64,000 bases of DNA from Chloracidobacterium sp. (GTDB lineage: Bacteria > Acidobacteriota > Blastocatellia > Pyrinomonadales > Pyrinomonadaceae), in the NCBI GenBank assembly GCA_016712045.1, contig JADJRV010000039.1, forward strand, positions 87,367 through 151,366. The letters run 5' to 3'. The translations under genes were made by a program, and so were the position numbers. Positions 37,577 to 44,754 of this stretch are shown here, in pieces (the stretch's first letter is position 1; each line of letters starts with the position of its first letter). The notes under the pieces were generated by a model, which saw only the letters and a list, made by a program, of their open reading frames with translations, did no database searches and was not told where the DNA came from.

Positions 37577-38274
37577 AAGTACTCTTTCGGCTTTATAACA
37601 ATTCCTATCTCCGTTGTTGTTGAGGCATTGTGTAAGCAATATTGGTCCTCATCATCTCCTCCGCCAACATCTATGGTCACAGTTACCGGGTTTTTCTCTT
37701 TTCGGTTTCTTTTGACCGTAATTGACGGCGTTCCTTGTCCGGTAATTATTTTTCCATTGGTGACCGTCCATCGGAAAGTGTACGGAGTGTCGAGCCAGTT
37801 TGCGATCGGGTATCGCACCGAATAGGTTATATTAGTCACGCTTTCATTAACCGCTGTATCACCGAGCACTTCCAGTGTCGGGCAATCGTAATCGGCGGTT
37901 GATCGCGTATAAGGACTTGGTGCATCCTTAGCCAGGAGCCAAAATTCCGTTTCCTCCCATGAGCCGCGATAACGCGTCCCGGGGTGTGTCGTTTCAAGTC
38001 TGCGACTTAGCTTTTCATCCTGTCGCATTCGTTTCCTAATTAATTTGTATCGCGGCATGATCTCACCGGGTGAGCTCGACAACGCTATGAAACCCCTCAC
38101 GTTATCCGGTGAGGCTGATAGAGCTAAAAGAAATTGATCAAACGCGGCTGCAAATTGATCATAGCTACTACTGTCTTCGAGCACGGCCAATTTCTTTGGC
38201 AAACTTGTATCCTGAGCGGCACATAAATTTCCAAGTAGTAGAACCAGCAAAAATAATATTACGAATAGTCTCAT
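37573..38274 (-). CDS. secreted protein of unknown function
   Basis: This 233-residue exported protein has a clean signal peptide (LFVILFLLVLLLGNLCAA). The C-terminal half is predicted to be a beta-sandwich of the PKD/Ig kind: FRWTVTNGKIITGQGTPSI and VTVTIDVGG fit the PKD pattern. The first half is helical (QFAAAFDQFLLALSASPDN). I do not recognise a specific family. Its stop overlaps the antitoxin stop by 4 bases. No enzyme motif is seen. Confidence 0.72.
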   Translation of the reverse strand: MRLFVILFLLVLLLGNLCAAQDTSLPKKLAVLEDSSSYDQFAAAFDQFLLALSASPDNVRGFIALSSSPGEIMPRYKLIRKRMRQDEKLSRRLETTHPGTRYRGSWEETEFWLLAKDAPSPYTRSTADYDCPTLEVLGDTAVNESVTNITYSVRYPIANWLDTPYTFRWTVTNGKIITGQGTPSITVKRNRKEKNPVTVTIDVGGGDDEDQYCLHNASTTTEIGIVIKPKEYF

Positions 38275-38286
38275 TGTCTAATTATC

Positions 38287-39198
38287 TCACGCCTTCGGAT
38301 GGGCCTTATCATAAACCTCGATCATTTTTTCCATCGAGACCTGTGTGTAGATCTGCGTCGTTGAGAGGCGGGCGTGGCCGAGCAGCTCTTGGATGTCGCG
38401 TAGGTCGGCACCGCTGTCGAGCAGGTGCGTGGCAAATGTGTGCCGCAGGCTGTGGGGCGAGATGTCGTGGATGTCGGCACATTGCCGGATGTATTTGTCG
38501 ATCATCCGCCCGACGCTGCGTGTGGTCAGGCGTCCGCCGCGTCGATGGAGGAACAGGGCATTAAGGTCACGCTCGGCCTCGGGGCATTCGTTTAGAAACA
38601 CCCCGCGAGTCATTTCGAGATATAGCACCAGTGCCTGTGCGGCCGGTTCGCCAAAGGGCACGATCCGCTGTTTTTTCCGCTTGCCGGTAACGCGAACCAT
38701 CCGTTCGCGAAAATCCACATCCGCAATATTTATCCCGACCAGCTCACCAACGCGGATGCCCGTCGCGTACAAAAATTCGAGTATCGCACGGTCGCGGCGG
38801 CCGAGATCGGTGTTGATATCGGGCGTCTCGATAAACCGCACGGCGTCCTCCATCGTCAGGTGGTTTGGCAGCTTTCGCTCGATCTTTGGCGTCGCGACCT
38901 GTTTGGCGGGGTTAGATTCGAGCTTGCCTTCGCGCACCAGAAATTGAAAAAAGGTGCGAAGACTCGCAAGCTTTCGCGCAACCGACGTTTTCTTATGATC
39001 CGCATGCAGCCCCGCCATCCATTCGCGGATCGTCAGCCGGTCGATATCAGCAACCGGAATGTCAGCCCGCTTTTCGACGCTAAACAAATGCGCCTTAAAC
39101 TGCTCCAGATCGCTCGCATAATTCCTAAGCGTATGCGGGCTCAGATTACGCTCGTATTTCAGATGCTGCAGAAATTGTGTAAGGTGGTCGTCGAGCAT
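38287..39198 (-). CDS. xerC: tyrosine recombinase XerC
   Basis: This site-specific recombinase of the XerC type, about 303 residues, resolves chromosome dimers together with XerD at dif. The N-terminal SAM-like domain contains FLQHLKYERNLSPHTLRNY. The catalytic set is complete: Arg in ATGIRVGELVG, Lys in TGKRKKQR, His-x-x-Arg in HSLRHTFATHLL, His in LLGHARLSTTQ, and Tyr in IYTQV. The start is ATG 39198. A reading 11 codons longer runs through a REP unit. That REP begins 6 bases upstream, so its hairpin would sit in the xerC leader and no good ribosome-binding site remains. Expression may thus be affected. No dif-like site is seen here. Confidence 0.92.
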   Translation of the reverse strand: MLDDHLTQFLQHLKYERNLSPHTLRNYASDLEQFKAHLFSVEKRADIPVADIDRLTIREWMAGLHADHKKTSVARKLASLRTFFQFLVREGKLESNPAKQVATPKIERKLPNHLTMEDAVRFIETPDINTDLGRRDRAILEFLYATGIRVGELVGINIADVDFRERMVRVTGKRKKQRIVPFGEPAAQALVLYLEMTRGVFLNECPEAERDLNALFLHRRGGRLTTRSVGRMIDKYIRQCADIHDISPHSLRHTFATHLLDSGADLRDIQELLGHARLSTTQIYTQVSMEKMIEVYDKAHPKA

Positions 39199-39203
39199 AT
39201 TCT

Positions 39204-39611
39204 GTCGGAGTGTTCGGCTGCCAGCCAACACCCGCCGAAGGCGGTACTACAACGTAACCTTCATTCTAGTGTCTAGCGTCGGAGTGTTTGGCTGCCAGCC
39301 AACACCCGCCCGCAGGCGGAACTACAACTTAACTTTCATTCTAGCGTCGGGTGTTTGGCTGCCAGCCAACCCGCCCGAACGGAACTATAACTTAACTTTC
39401 ATTCTAGCGTCGGGTGTTTGGCTGCCAGCCAGCTCACGCGCGCAGGCGGACCTATAACTTAACTTTCATTCTAGCGTCGGAGTGTTTGGCTGCCAGCCAA
39501 CACCCGCCCGCAGGCGGAACTATAACTTAACTTTCATTCTAGCGTCGGAGTGTTTGGCTGCCAGCCAACACCCGCCCGCAGGCGGAACTATAACTTAACT
39601 TTCATTCTAGC
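39204..39611 (-). repeat. tandem array of six RAYT-tail plus REP units
   Basis: Six direct repeats lie at 39204-39277, 39278-39345, 39346-39408, 39409-39475, 39476-39543 and 39544-39611 (74, 68, 63, 67, 68 and 68 bp). Read on the minus strand, each begins with codons for ARMKVKL and a stop, closely matching the last codons of the adjacent RAYT gene (ARMNVKL). A GC-rich hairpin CCGCCTGCGGGCGG and the REP hairpin around TTGGCTGGCAGCCAA follow, ending in CTCCGAC. Units 2, 5 and 6 are almost identical; units 1, 3 and 4 have drifted. The array fills the whole space between xerC and the RAYT remnant. Confidence 0.93.
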
Positions 39612-39716
39612 CGAACCAAAGAACAGTCGCGGATCAGTTAGGCTGGTCTAGTTGTCAAGCAATTTATGCTCCGCTTCGCAAAGCAGTGTGGGCTGGCAGC
39701 CTCAAACTCCGACGGG
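39612..39716 (-). pseudogene. internally deleted RAYT copy (5' end joined to 3' end)
   Basis: On the minus strand this segment starts with a REP hairpin and a leader that match the 5' flank and first 13 codons of the intact RAYT (40283-40366). They match at 29 of 39 bases over the coding part and almost fully over the REP. After about codon 13 it jumps straight to a RAYT 3' end, LFFGSARMKVKL and stop, continuing into array unit 6. The start codon has decayed to TTG, and a stop follows soon after. The result is a 100-bp non-autonomous derivative with both ends of the element. Confidence 0.85.
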
Positions 39717-39718
39717 TA

Positions 39719-40318
39719 CTACAGCTTAACGTTCATTCTAGCCGAGCCAAAGGGCCAATCCTCAGGCCGTCGGCACAACCCGGCTTTAACCGGATTTTTA
39801 ACTATGTAGTTGATCGTATTGAAAAAATGCTCTTCATTACGGATGTATCTATCGTAATACTCCCTCGCCCAAAATGGCCCTGTTCTTTCAAGTATAGCGT
39901 TCGCCCGATTTGCCGTAAATGATTTCATTGAGTGAACGATCTTACCTAGAGTAAATCCGTTTAGCGGAGTAAATAGAACATGACCATGATTCGGCATTAT
40001 TACCCACGCATGAAGCCTATATTTCTCACCGTCAAATCGAAGCCAGTTTTCCTCAACGATATTCGCTATCTCAGGCCGCCTCAAATAGTCGGGCCCGTGT
40101 CCCTCGTCGAGATGCTTATCCATAGCGTTGTGGTATTCGATCTCTGAGATCTTGCCGTGTTCGAGCTGCTGTTTGTACAAGTCACGAATACGAACCGGCA
40201 AGCTGCCAGCGAGCCTGTATGTTACGAACTGGGCGATCTCGCCGCCGTCGAAATGCGGAAGATAGTTGCTGTCATACCAACGTCGCGGGTCAGATAAGCT
40301 GGTCTCGTCCTCGTGCAT
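39719..40318 (-). CDS. REP-associated tyrosine transposase (RAYT, Y1_Tnp/HUH family)
   Basis: This 199-residue single-domain HUH endonuclease of the RAYT group, related to IS200/IS605 TnpA, nicks single-stranded REP hairpins and joins them through a tyrosine. The HUH motif is in VIMPNHGHVLF and the catalytic Tyr in the REYYDRYIRN region. The N-terminal YFVTYRL-type strand reads AQFVTYRLAGSLP. IVKNPVKAGLCRRPEDWPFGSA is the usual C-terminal block. The start is ATG 40318. A longer reading enters the REP hairpin. The gene is intact and flanked on both sides by REP hairpins, and it fills the gap between a VWA gene and xerC. It may be active. Confidence 0.94.
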   Translation of the reverse strand: MHEDETSLSDPRRWYDSNYLPHFDGGEIAQFVTYRLAGSLPVRIRDLYKQQLEHGKISEIEYHNAMDKHLDEGHGPDYLRRPEIANIVEENWLRFDGEKYRLHAWVIMPNHGHVLFTPLNGFTLGKIVHSMKSFTANRANAILERTGPFWAREYYDRYIRNEEHFFNTINYIVKNPVKAGLCRRPEDWPFGSARMNVKL

Positions 40319-40320
40319 CT

Positions 40321-40369
40321 TATGCTCCGCTTCGCGAAGCAGTGTGGGCTGGCAGCCCACACTCCGACG
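40321..40369. repeat. REP hairpins at the 5' side of the RAYT gene
   Basis: Two palindromes stand side by side: GCTTCGCGAAGC (40329-40340), and a 10-bp stem of AGTGTGGGCT with AGCCCACACT around a GGC loop (40341-40363). CCGACGC closes the element. It abuts the stop codon of the VWA gene at 40370. The same core recurs in the deleted RAYT copy and the tandem array. Confidence 0.88.
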
Positions 40370-41473
40370 CTACTTCTTGCCAACATAATACCCTTTTCTC
40401 GTGCGGATGCTAACGGTTGGCTTGCCCTTGACCGCGAGCGTGATCGTGCGAAATTCGCCACGTTTGTCGGTCTCAGAATCGGGGTAATAACTGAGGATGT
40501 ATTGCTGGGCGAGCTCGGCGGAGATCTGGTCAAATGCCCTATCGAGCTCGTTTTCGTCGATCGGCGAATAGACGGCACCGCCGGTCTGCTGGGCGATCTC
40601 GATCATACGGCGTTCGGCTGTCAGGGCGCGAATGTTCGCGTTGCCGCCGCGCACGCCAGTGCGTTTGAAATTTTCAAAATCCTTGGTCTTTACAATATAT
40701 ACCTGACAGTCGGCGAGCTGAAGAGCTTTGACCACGCCCTCGAGCGTCGTTTTTTCGTCGCTATATGTGTCCTCACCGTCCGATACGATCACGACAACAC
40801 GGCGGCCTTGGGCGGACTTGAGATAATCCGCGACCTCGATGATGCCGTCAAGCAGAGCGGTCGCCCCCTTTGGCTCGGGGAAATACTCGATCGACTGCGT
40901 TAGTTGTGACACATCGCGGGTCAGAGCTTGTTCGAGCCGCGTGTAATCCGCCACCGAAAACAACGCCGCCATATCGCGGTCGGGCCGTATCACTCGGCGA
41001 AAGAACCGCACAGCCGCATCCTTTTCAAAACTCCGTGCGAGCAATACGCTCGACGAATTATCAAACAACATCGCCAATCGTATCGGCGTATCCGACCGCG
41101 AGATCTCTCCGATCTCAGCCGGCTTACCGTCGATCTTTAACTCAAAATCCGCCAGCTTAAGCGTCGCCACCGCCCGGCCGTTATTATCGAGGACCGAGAC
41201 CGGTATCGGCACGAGTGCAGACTCGACCTTGATGATCTCGTCGTCACCTTTTGGTGTGGGTGAAGGTGTGGGTTTTGGCCGACCGGCATCGGGAACGGTC
41301 AACACGAGCGGCCCGCCAAGACTACGTGGAGTCGATGTCGGTGTCGGAGATTCTTTGACACGCCCCGACTGCGCTACACCATCCGTTGCCGCCAAAAGAA
41401 TGATGACTGCGCAAAGATAGCACGCAGATAAACGCAAATAAAAAACGATCGTCGCAGATCTAAAACAAACCAT
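40370..41473 (-). CDS. secreted VWA domain protein, VWFA-related type
   Basis: This exported VWA protein is about 367 residues from ATG 41473. Behind the signal region (AVIILLAATDGVAQ) come SGRVKESPTPTSTP and a Pro-rich linker. VPIPVSVLDNNGRAVATLKLADFELKIDGKP is the strand region typical of the acidobacterial type. The VWA domain covers about 135-330 with a standard metal site (AMLFDNSSSV) and VVIVSDGEDTYSDE. The start is uncertain: a CGCAGAT-type repeat (41410-41528) runs through the first codons, so the mature N-terminus is clear but the initiation site is not. Its stop touches the REP hairpin of the RAYT element. Confidence 0.87.
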   Translation of the reverse strand: MVCFRSATIVFYLRLSACYLCAVIILLAATDGVAQSGRVKESPTPTSTPRSLGGPLVLTVPDAGRPKPTPSPTPKGDDEIIKVESALVPIPVSVLDNNGRAVATLKLADFELKIDGKPAEIGEISRSDTPIRLAMLFDNSSSVLLARSFEKDAAVRFFRRVIRPDRDMAALFSVADYTRLEQALTRDVSQLTQSIEYFPEPKGATALLDGIIEVADYLKSAQGRRVVVIVSDGEDTYSDEKTTLEGVVKALQLADCQVYIVKTKDFENFKRTGVRGGNANIRALTAERRMIEIAQQTGGAVYSPIDENELDRAFDQISAELAQQYILSYYPDSETDKRGEFRTITLAVKGKPTVSIRTRKGYYVGKK

Positions 41474-41528
41474 TCTAATTTTCTGCTGATCTGCGCTCAT
41501 CCATTTTTTTCCGCGTCATCTGCGGCCT
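41410..41528. repeat. CGCAGAT dyad repeat over the VWA gene 5' end
   Basis: CGCAGATAAACGCAAATAA on one side and CTGATCTGCG...CATCTGCGG on the other form an imperfect dyad of about 120 bases. It overlaps the signal-peptide codons of the VWA gene. Confidence 0.55.
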
Positions 41529-41587
41529 AGTCTTACGAGGGTATCGCGACGTATGGTTATTTGATGCAAACTGCCGCCTAAATATGC

Positions 41588-42319
41588 CTAGACAAAAATT
41601 AACTTAACACCCGCAAACAGCAGCACCACCGCCAGCACCCGTCTGAGCGTCAGCGAATCGAACCGTTTACTCCCCAGCGTCGATCCGATCAGACCGCCGA
41701 CAACCGCCGCCGCTATCCATATCCATACGTCGGGCGGCAGCACCGACACCTGTTTATAATTGCCGGCGAGTCCTGCCATCGAATTTACAAGGATAAACAA
41801 AACAGAAACCCCCGCAGCGACACGCGTTTCGGCCCAGTGCATCAGCAGCAGTATCGGCGTTAGGAATATACCGCCGCCCACGCCGACCATTCCCGACAGC
41901 AGTCCGATCACGGCCCCTATCGCGAGACACGCGAGTATCGGTGGATCTTTGACCTCGTTGTCGTTACTCAGCCGGATCGCTAGCCGGACAGCCGCGAGCA
42001 TCAATACAACACCAAGCACGACCTTATATATCTGCGTAGGCAGATGTATCATCCCGCCGAGATACGCAAACGGTATCGATGCCGCCGCAAAAGGTAAAAA
42101 TATCCGCCAAGAGAAATATCCCGCACGATAAAACTGCACCGTTCCGATCGATGCTACAAACAGATTCAACACCAACGCCGTCGGCCTGACCACCTCCGGC
42201 GCCACCGCAAAAAAAGCCATCACCGCCAAATACCCCGACGCCCCGCCATGCCCCACCGACGAATACATCACCGCGACGACGAAGATAGCTAGGATTATTA
42301 GAATAACCGGAAGTTCCAT
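41588..42319 (-). CDS. sulfite exporter TauE/SafE family membrane protein
   Basis: This membrane protein of about 243 residues belongs to the TauE/SafE family, which moves organosulfonates, sulfite or related anions. About eight membrane segments are visible. The two family half-motifs appear as SSVGHGGASGYLAVMAFF near the N-terminus and GMVGVGGGIFLTPILLLMHW in the second half. The start is ATG 42319, whose A is also the last base of the stop codon of the upstream Ntn hydrolase gene (TAATG). The two are thus likely translated together. The transported compound cannot be told. Confidence 0.9.
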   Translation of the reverse strand: MELPVILIILAIFVVAVMYSSVGHGGASGYLAVMAFFAVAPEVVRPTALVLNLFVASIGTVQFYRAGYFSWRIFLPFAAASIPFAYLGGMIHLPTQIYKVVLGVVLMLAAVRLAIRLSNDNEVKDPPILACLAIGAVIGLLSGMVGVGGGIFLTPILLLMHWAETRVAAGVSVLFILVNSMAGLAGNYKQVSVLPPDVWIWIAAAVVGGLIGSTLGSKRFDSLTLRRVLAVVLLFAGVKLIFV

Positions 42320-42891
42320 TACCTCAATTTGACTGTGTAACAATGCATTGGTAATGCCGTGCCATCGTCAAACTCCGCTGCAATTTCAATCGTCTTTCGC
42401 GCTACCGACTCTGCACTTAGACTTTCGTCGTCGTATAGAACCCGCATTGCACCAAGTGACACTTCGAAACCGCTACCGAAAGCTGTAAAGGTGTTGTATT
42501 CCAAAACTGTTCGAAGAACCCCAACAGAAAAAATGCCGGATGGATTGGCTATCAACAGATTCATCCGTGATGACTCAAATGGATCATTTTCTTCGTCATA
42601 TTCTCGAATAAAATATTCACTTTTTAATACTTGGTGAAACGACAGCCACGAATCAAAGATATTTTGGACGCTGTCGAATTTCGGCTTGCTCCGAGTATTT
42701 GTAAGCCAGTGTTCGAATACAAGCTTGTTCGCGGACGAACCGGTAAATCCGATATAGTTTTCTTTATATGCAAGAATTTTTTCATGATTGACGACATGGA
42801 CAGCCGATTCTTTAATGTTTCCCCATGATGTCAGACTATCAGCGGCAATCGCTGCGTATCCGTTCTTCCTTACTGCTACTATTGTCGTCAT
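42319..42891 (-). CDS. HslV-like Ntn hydrolase (proteasome-fold) without an unfoldase gene
   Basis: This 190-residue protein looks like a proteasome/HslV-fold N-terminal nucleophile hydrolase. It begins MTTIVAVRKNG, as HslV does. After loss of Met, the Thr at position 1 would be the nucleophile; Asp17 (AIAADS) is in place, and a Lys lies near position 37 (NHEKIL). GFTGSSANKLVFEHWL corresponds to the HslV glycine block. No hslU or other ATPase gene is nearby, and the sequence has clearly diverged from true HslV. It may be a stand-alone peptidase or an acyl-amide hydrolase. The start is ATG 42891; a longer reading adds 27 unlikely residues. It is coupled to the TauE/SafE gene. Confidence 0.72.
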   Translation of the reverse strand: MTTIVAVRKNGYAAIAADSLTSWGNIKESAVHVVNHEKILAYKENYIGFTGSSANKLVFEHWLTNTRSKPKFDSVQNIFDSWLSFHQVLKSEYFIREYDEENDPFESSRMNLLIANPSGIFSVGVLRTVLEYNTFTAFGSGFEVSLGAMRVLYDDESLSAESVARKTIEIAAEFDDGTALPMHCYTVKLR

Positions 42892-42914
42892 TTTTAATTT
42901 CCTCCGAAAATCTT

Positions 42915-44261
42915 TCAAATACTCTGCGTCTTTGCATCTGTGCGAATAACGTCCGCCAACCACGCATCCCAATCAACCAACGCCCGCTCGACCTGCACGC
43001 CGTGACGTTCGCGCTTGTTGCGGTGCTTTTTGCGAAGCTCGACGGGCAGCGGTTCGAGCAAGCCGAATGTGATGTTGACCGGCTGAAAGTTCTTGGTCTC
43101 AACGTTTGAGACGTAGCGGCAGAGAGCTCCGATCGCTGATGTTTGCGGAGCGGTTAGCATTGGCTGATCACGTAATACCCGCACGGCGTTTATACCAGCG
43201 AGCCAGCCGGTGGCGACGGATTCGACATAGCCTTCGACGCCGGTGATCTGTCCGGCGAAAAAGAGTCGCGGGTTCGCACGCGTTTCTAAAGATTCATTTA
43301 ATATCTTCGGCGAGTTGATAAATGTATTGCGGTGGATCTGGCCAAACTGCAAAAACTCGGCGTTTTCCAAACCGGGTATCAGCTTTAGCACCCGCTCCTG
43401 TTCGCCGTAACGCAGATGGTTTTGAAACCCGACCATGCCGTACGCGTCGGCCATCATATTTTCCTGGCGAAGCTGCACACACGCCCACGGCTCTTCGCCG
43501 GTTTTGGGGTGCCGCAAACCCTTTGGCTTCATCGGGCCAAACCGCAAAGTCTCAGGCCCGCGTCGGGCGATCTCTTCGATCGGCAGACACGACTCAAACC
43601 AATGCGTGTCCTCAAACCGTTTGAGCGGCACCGATTTTGCGTGCAGCACAGCGTCGATAAACATCTCGTACTGGTCGCGGTCCATCGGGCAATTAATATA
43701 ATCGTCGCCGCCCTTGTCATAGCGGGCGGCTTTGAACGCGACCGACATATCGATCGAATCCGCCGCAATGATCGGTGCGATCGCATCGTAAAAATAAAGC
43801 TGGTCATCACCCGTCAGCTTCATGATCTCAGTAGTCAGTGCGTCCGAGGTAAGCGGCCCTGTTGCGATGATCGACACGCCATCGCTCGGGATCGATGTCA
43901 CCTCTTCGCGGACGATCTCGATATTCGGATGAGCCCCAACTCGCTCGGTGATCAACTCGGCAAACTTGATCCGATCCACCGACAAAGCTGCACCCGCCGG
44001 AACGCGTGTCGCGTGGGCAACTTCCAAAACCATCGAACCACCCCGACGCAGCTCTTCTTTCAAAAGGTAAGGTGCCGAACCTGGCTCGTCTGTCTTGAGC
44101 GAATTGGAGCAAACGATCTCGGCAAGCTGATCGGTCCGGTGCGCAGGCGTCTGCTGTACCGGCCGCATCTCATACAACCGAACCTTCGCCCCCATCTCCG
44201 CCGCCTGCCACGCTGCCTCGACTCCTGCAAGTCCGCCGCCTATTACATTGATTACATCCAT
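42915..44261 (-). CDS. trmFO: methylenetetrahydrofolate-tRNA-(uracil-54-C5)-methyltransferase TrmFO
   Basis: This FAD- and folate-dependent enzyme makes ribothymidine at position 54 of tRNA. At 448 residues it has the expected length. It opens with the FAD motif VIGGGLAGVEAAWQ, then LYEMRP and LAEIVCSNSLK with the conserved Cys of the family. THWFESCLPIEEIARRG and FFAGQITGVEGYVESVA complete the match. It has no frameshift. It ends 23 bases before the Ntn hydrolase start and could share its transcript. It marks the left border of the phage-derived block. Confidence 0.96.
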   Translation of the reverse strand: MDVINVIGGGLAGVEAAWQAAEMGAKVRLYEMRPVQQTPAHRTDQLAEIVCSNSLKTDEPGSAPYLLKEELRRGGSMVLEVAHATRVPAGAALSVDRIKFAELITERVGAHPNIEIVREEVTSIPSDGVSIIATGPLTSDALTTEIMKLTGDDQLYFYDAIAPIIAADSIDMSVAFKAARYDKGGDDYINCPMDRDQYEMFIDAVLHAKSVPLKRFEDTHWFESCLPIEEIARRGPETLRFGPMKPKGLRHPKTGEEPWACVQLRQENMMADAYGMVGFQNHLRYGEQERVLKLIPGLENAEFLQFGQIHRNTFINSPKILNESLETRANPRLFFAGQITGVEGYVESVATGWLAGINAVRVLRDQPMLTAPQTSAIGALCRYVSNVETKNFQPVNITFGLLEPLPVELRKKHRNKRERHGVQVERALVDWDAWLADVIRTDAKTQSI

Positions 44262-44297
44262 TGCTCCGATTATAGGTTAAAAGGAAAATGCAAAAAA

Positions 44298-44317
44298 GGG
44301 CGGCCAGTCGGCCGCCC
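44298..44317 (-). terminator. rho-independent terminator after the phage-derived gene set
   Basis: GGGCGGCC and GGCCGCCC pair around an AGTC loop. On the minus strand the stem is followed by TTTTTTG. It lies 31 bases past the stop of the 105-residue phage gene and just before trmFO. Confidence 0.8.
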
Positions 44318-44348
44318 GTAGAATTATATATTCGCAATAACGAATATG

Positions 44349-44666
44349 TTAAATGATCGAAACGCTCGCTGTGCGTTTTGACGCATAGATCCGAGCCATT
44401 GCCCGGCAGTTGTCAAAGACTTTTGACGTGACCATTCCTGCCTCAGGCGTATCGACCATCGCGGCGGCACGAGCCGCTTTGATCAGCCAGGCTTGAGCGG
44501 CGGCCGTGTTGAGGTCATAGGTTGGCGTCCATTCCGCTTCCTCGGGAGTCAGGCCGTCAGCATCTTTGAGAGCGGCGACCGCGAGCAACTCGTCTAAGTC
44601 GTCTTCGGTCAGTGTGGGCTCGATGTCCCATGCGGTTAGTTGTTTTAGTTTGTCGATTGGTTCCAT
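44349..44666 (-). CDS. small phage-associated protein, unknown function
   Basis: This 105-residue protein directly follows the coat gene in the phage cassette. It is acidic in the first half (LTEDDLDELLAVAAL) and helical with many Ala in the second (QAWLIKAARAAAMVDTPEAG). Size and position fit a head-tail connector or head-completion protein, but no motif proves it. It is intact. An interspersed repeat lies between it and the coat gene. Confidence 0.6.
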   Translation of the reverse strand: MEPIDKLKQLTAWDIEPTLTEDDLDELLAVAALKDADGLTPEEAEWTPTYDLNTAAAQAWLIKAARAAAMVDTPEAGMVTSKVFDNCRAMARIYASKRTASVSII

Positions 44667-44683
44667 AGTGTCAGTAGTCAGTA

Positions 44684-44748
44684 GTCAGTTGTCGGAGAGG
44701 AGAGGTTATCGGTGACCGGCAACTGAAAACCGGCCACCGACAACTGAC
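44684..44748. repeat. GTCAGTTGTCGG dyad repeat
   Basis: A perfect 12-bp inverted repeat (44684-44695 and 44737-44748) has extra CAGTAGT copies on its left side. A related element lies at 62278-62333. It sits between two phage genes on the same strand. Confidence 0.75.
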
Positions 44749-44754
44749 AACCGC

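Noticed and set aside
39204..39611. CRISPR array
   Set aside because: The units are contiguous repeats with no unique spacers, they contain RAYT tail codons and hairpins, and there are no cas genes.
39199..39720. dif site next to xerC
   Set aside because: No 28-bp sequence with two 11-bp arms of the dif kind is visible; the dyads present are REP hairpins.
43416..44321. 301-residue plus-strand reading frame
   Set aside because: It is fully antisense to trmFO and has Arg/His/Leu-rich composition typical of a shadow frame.
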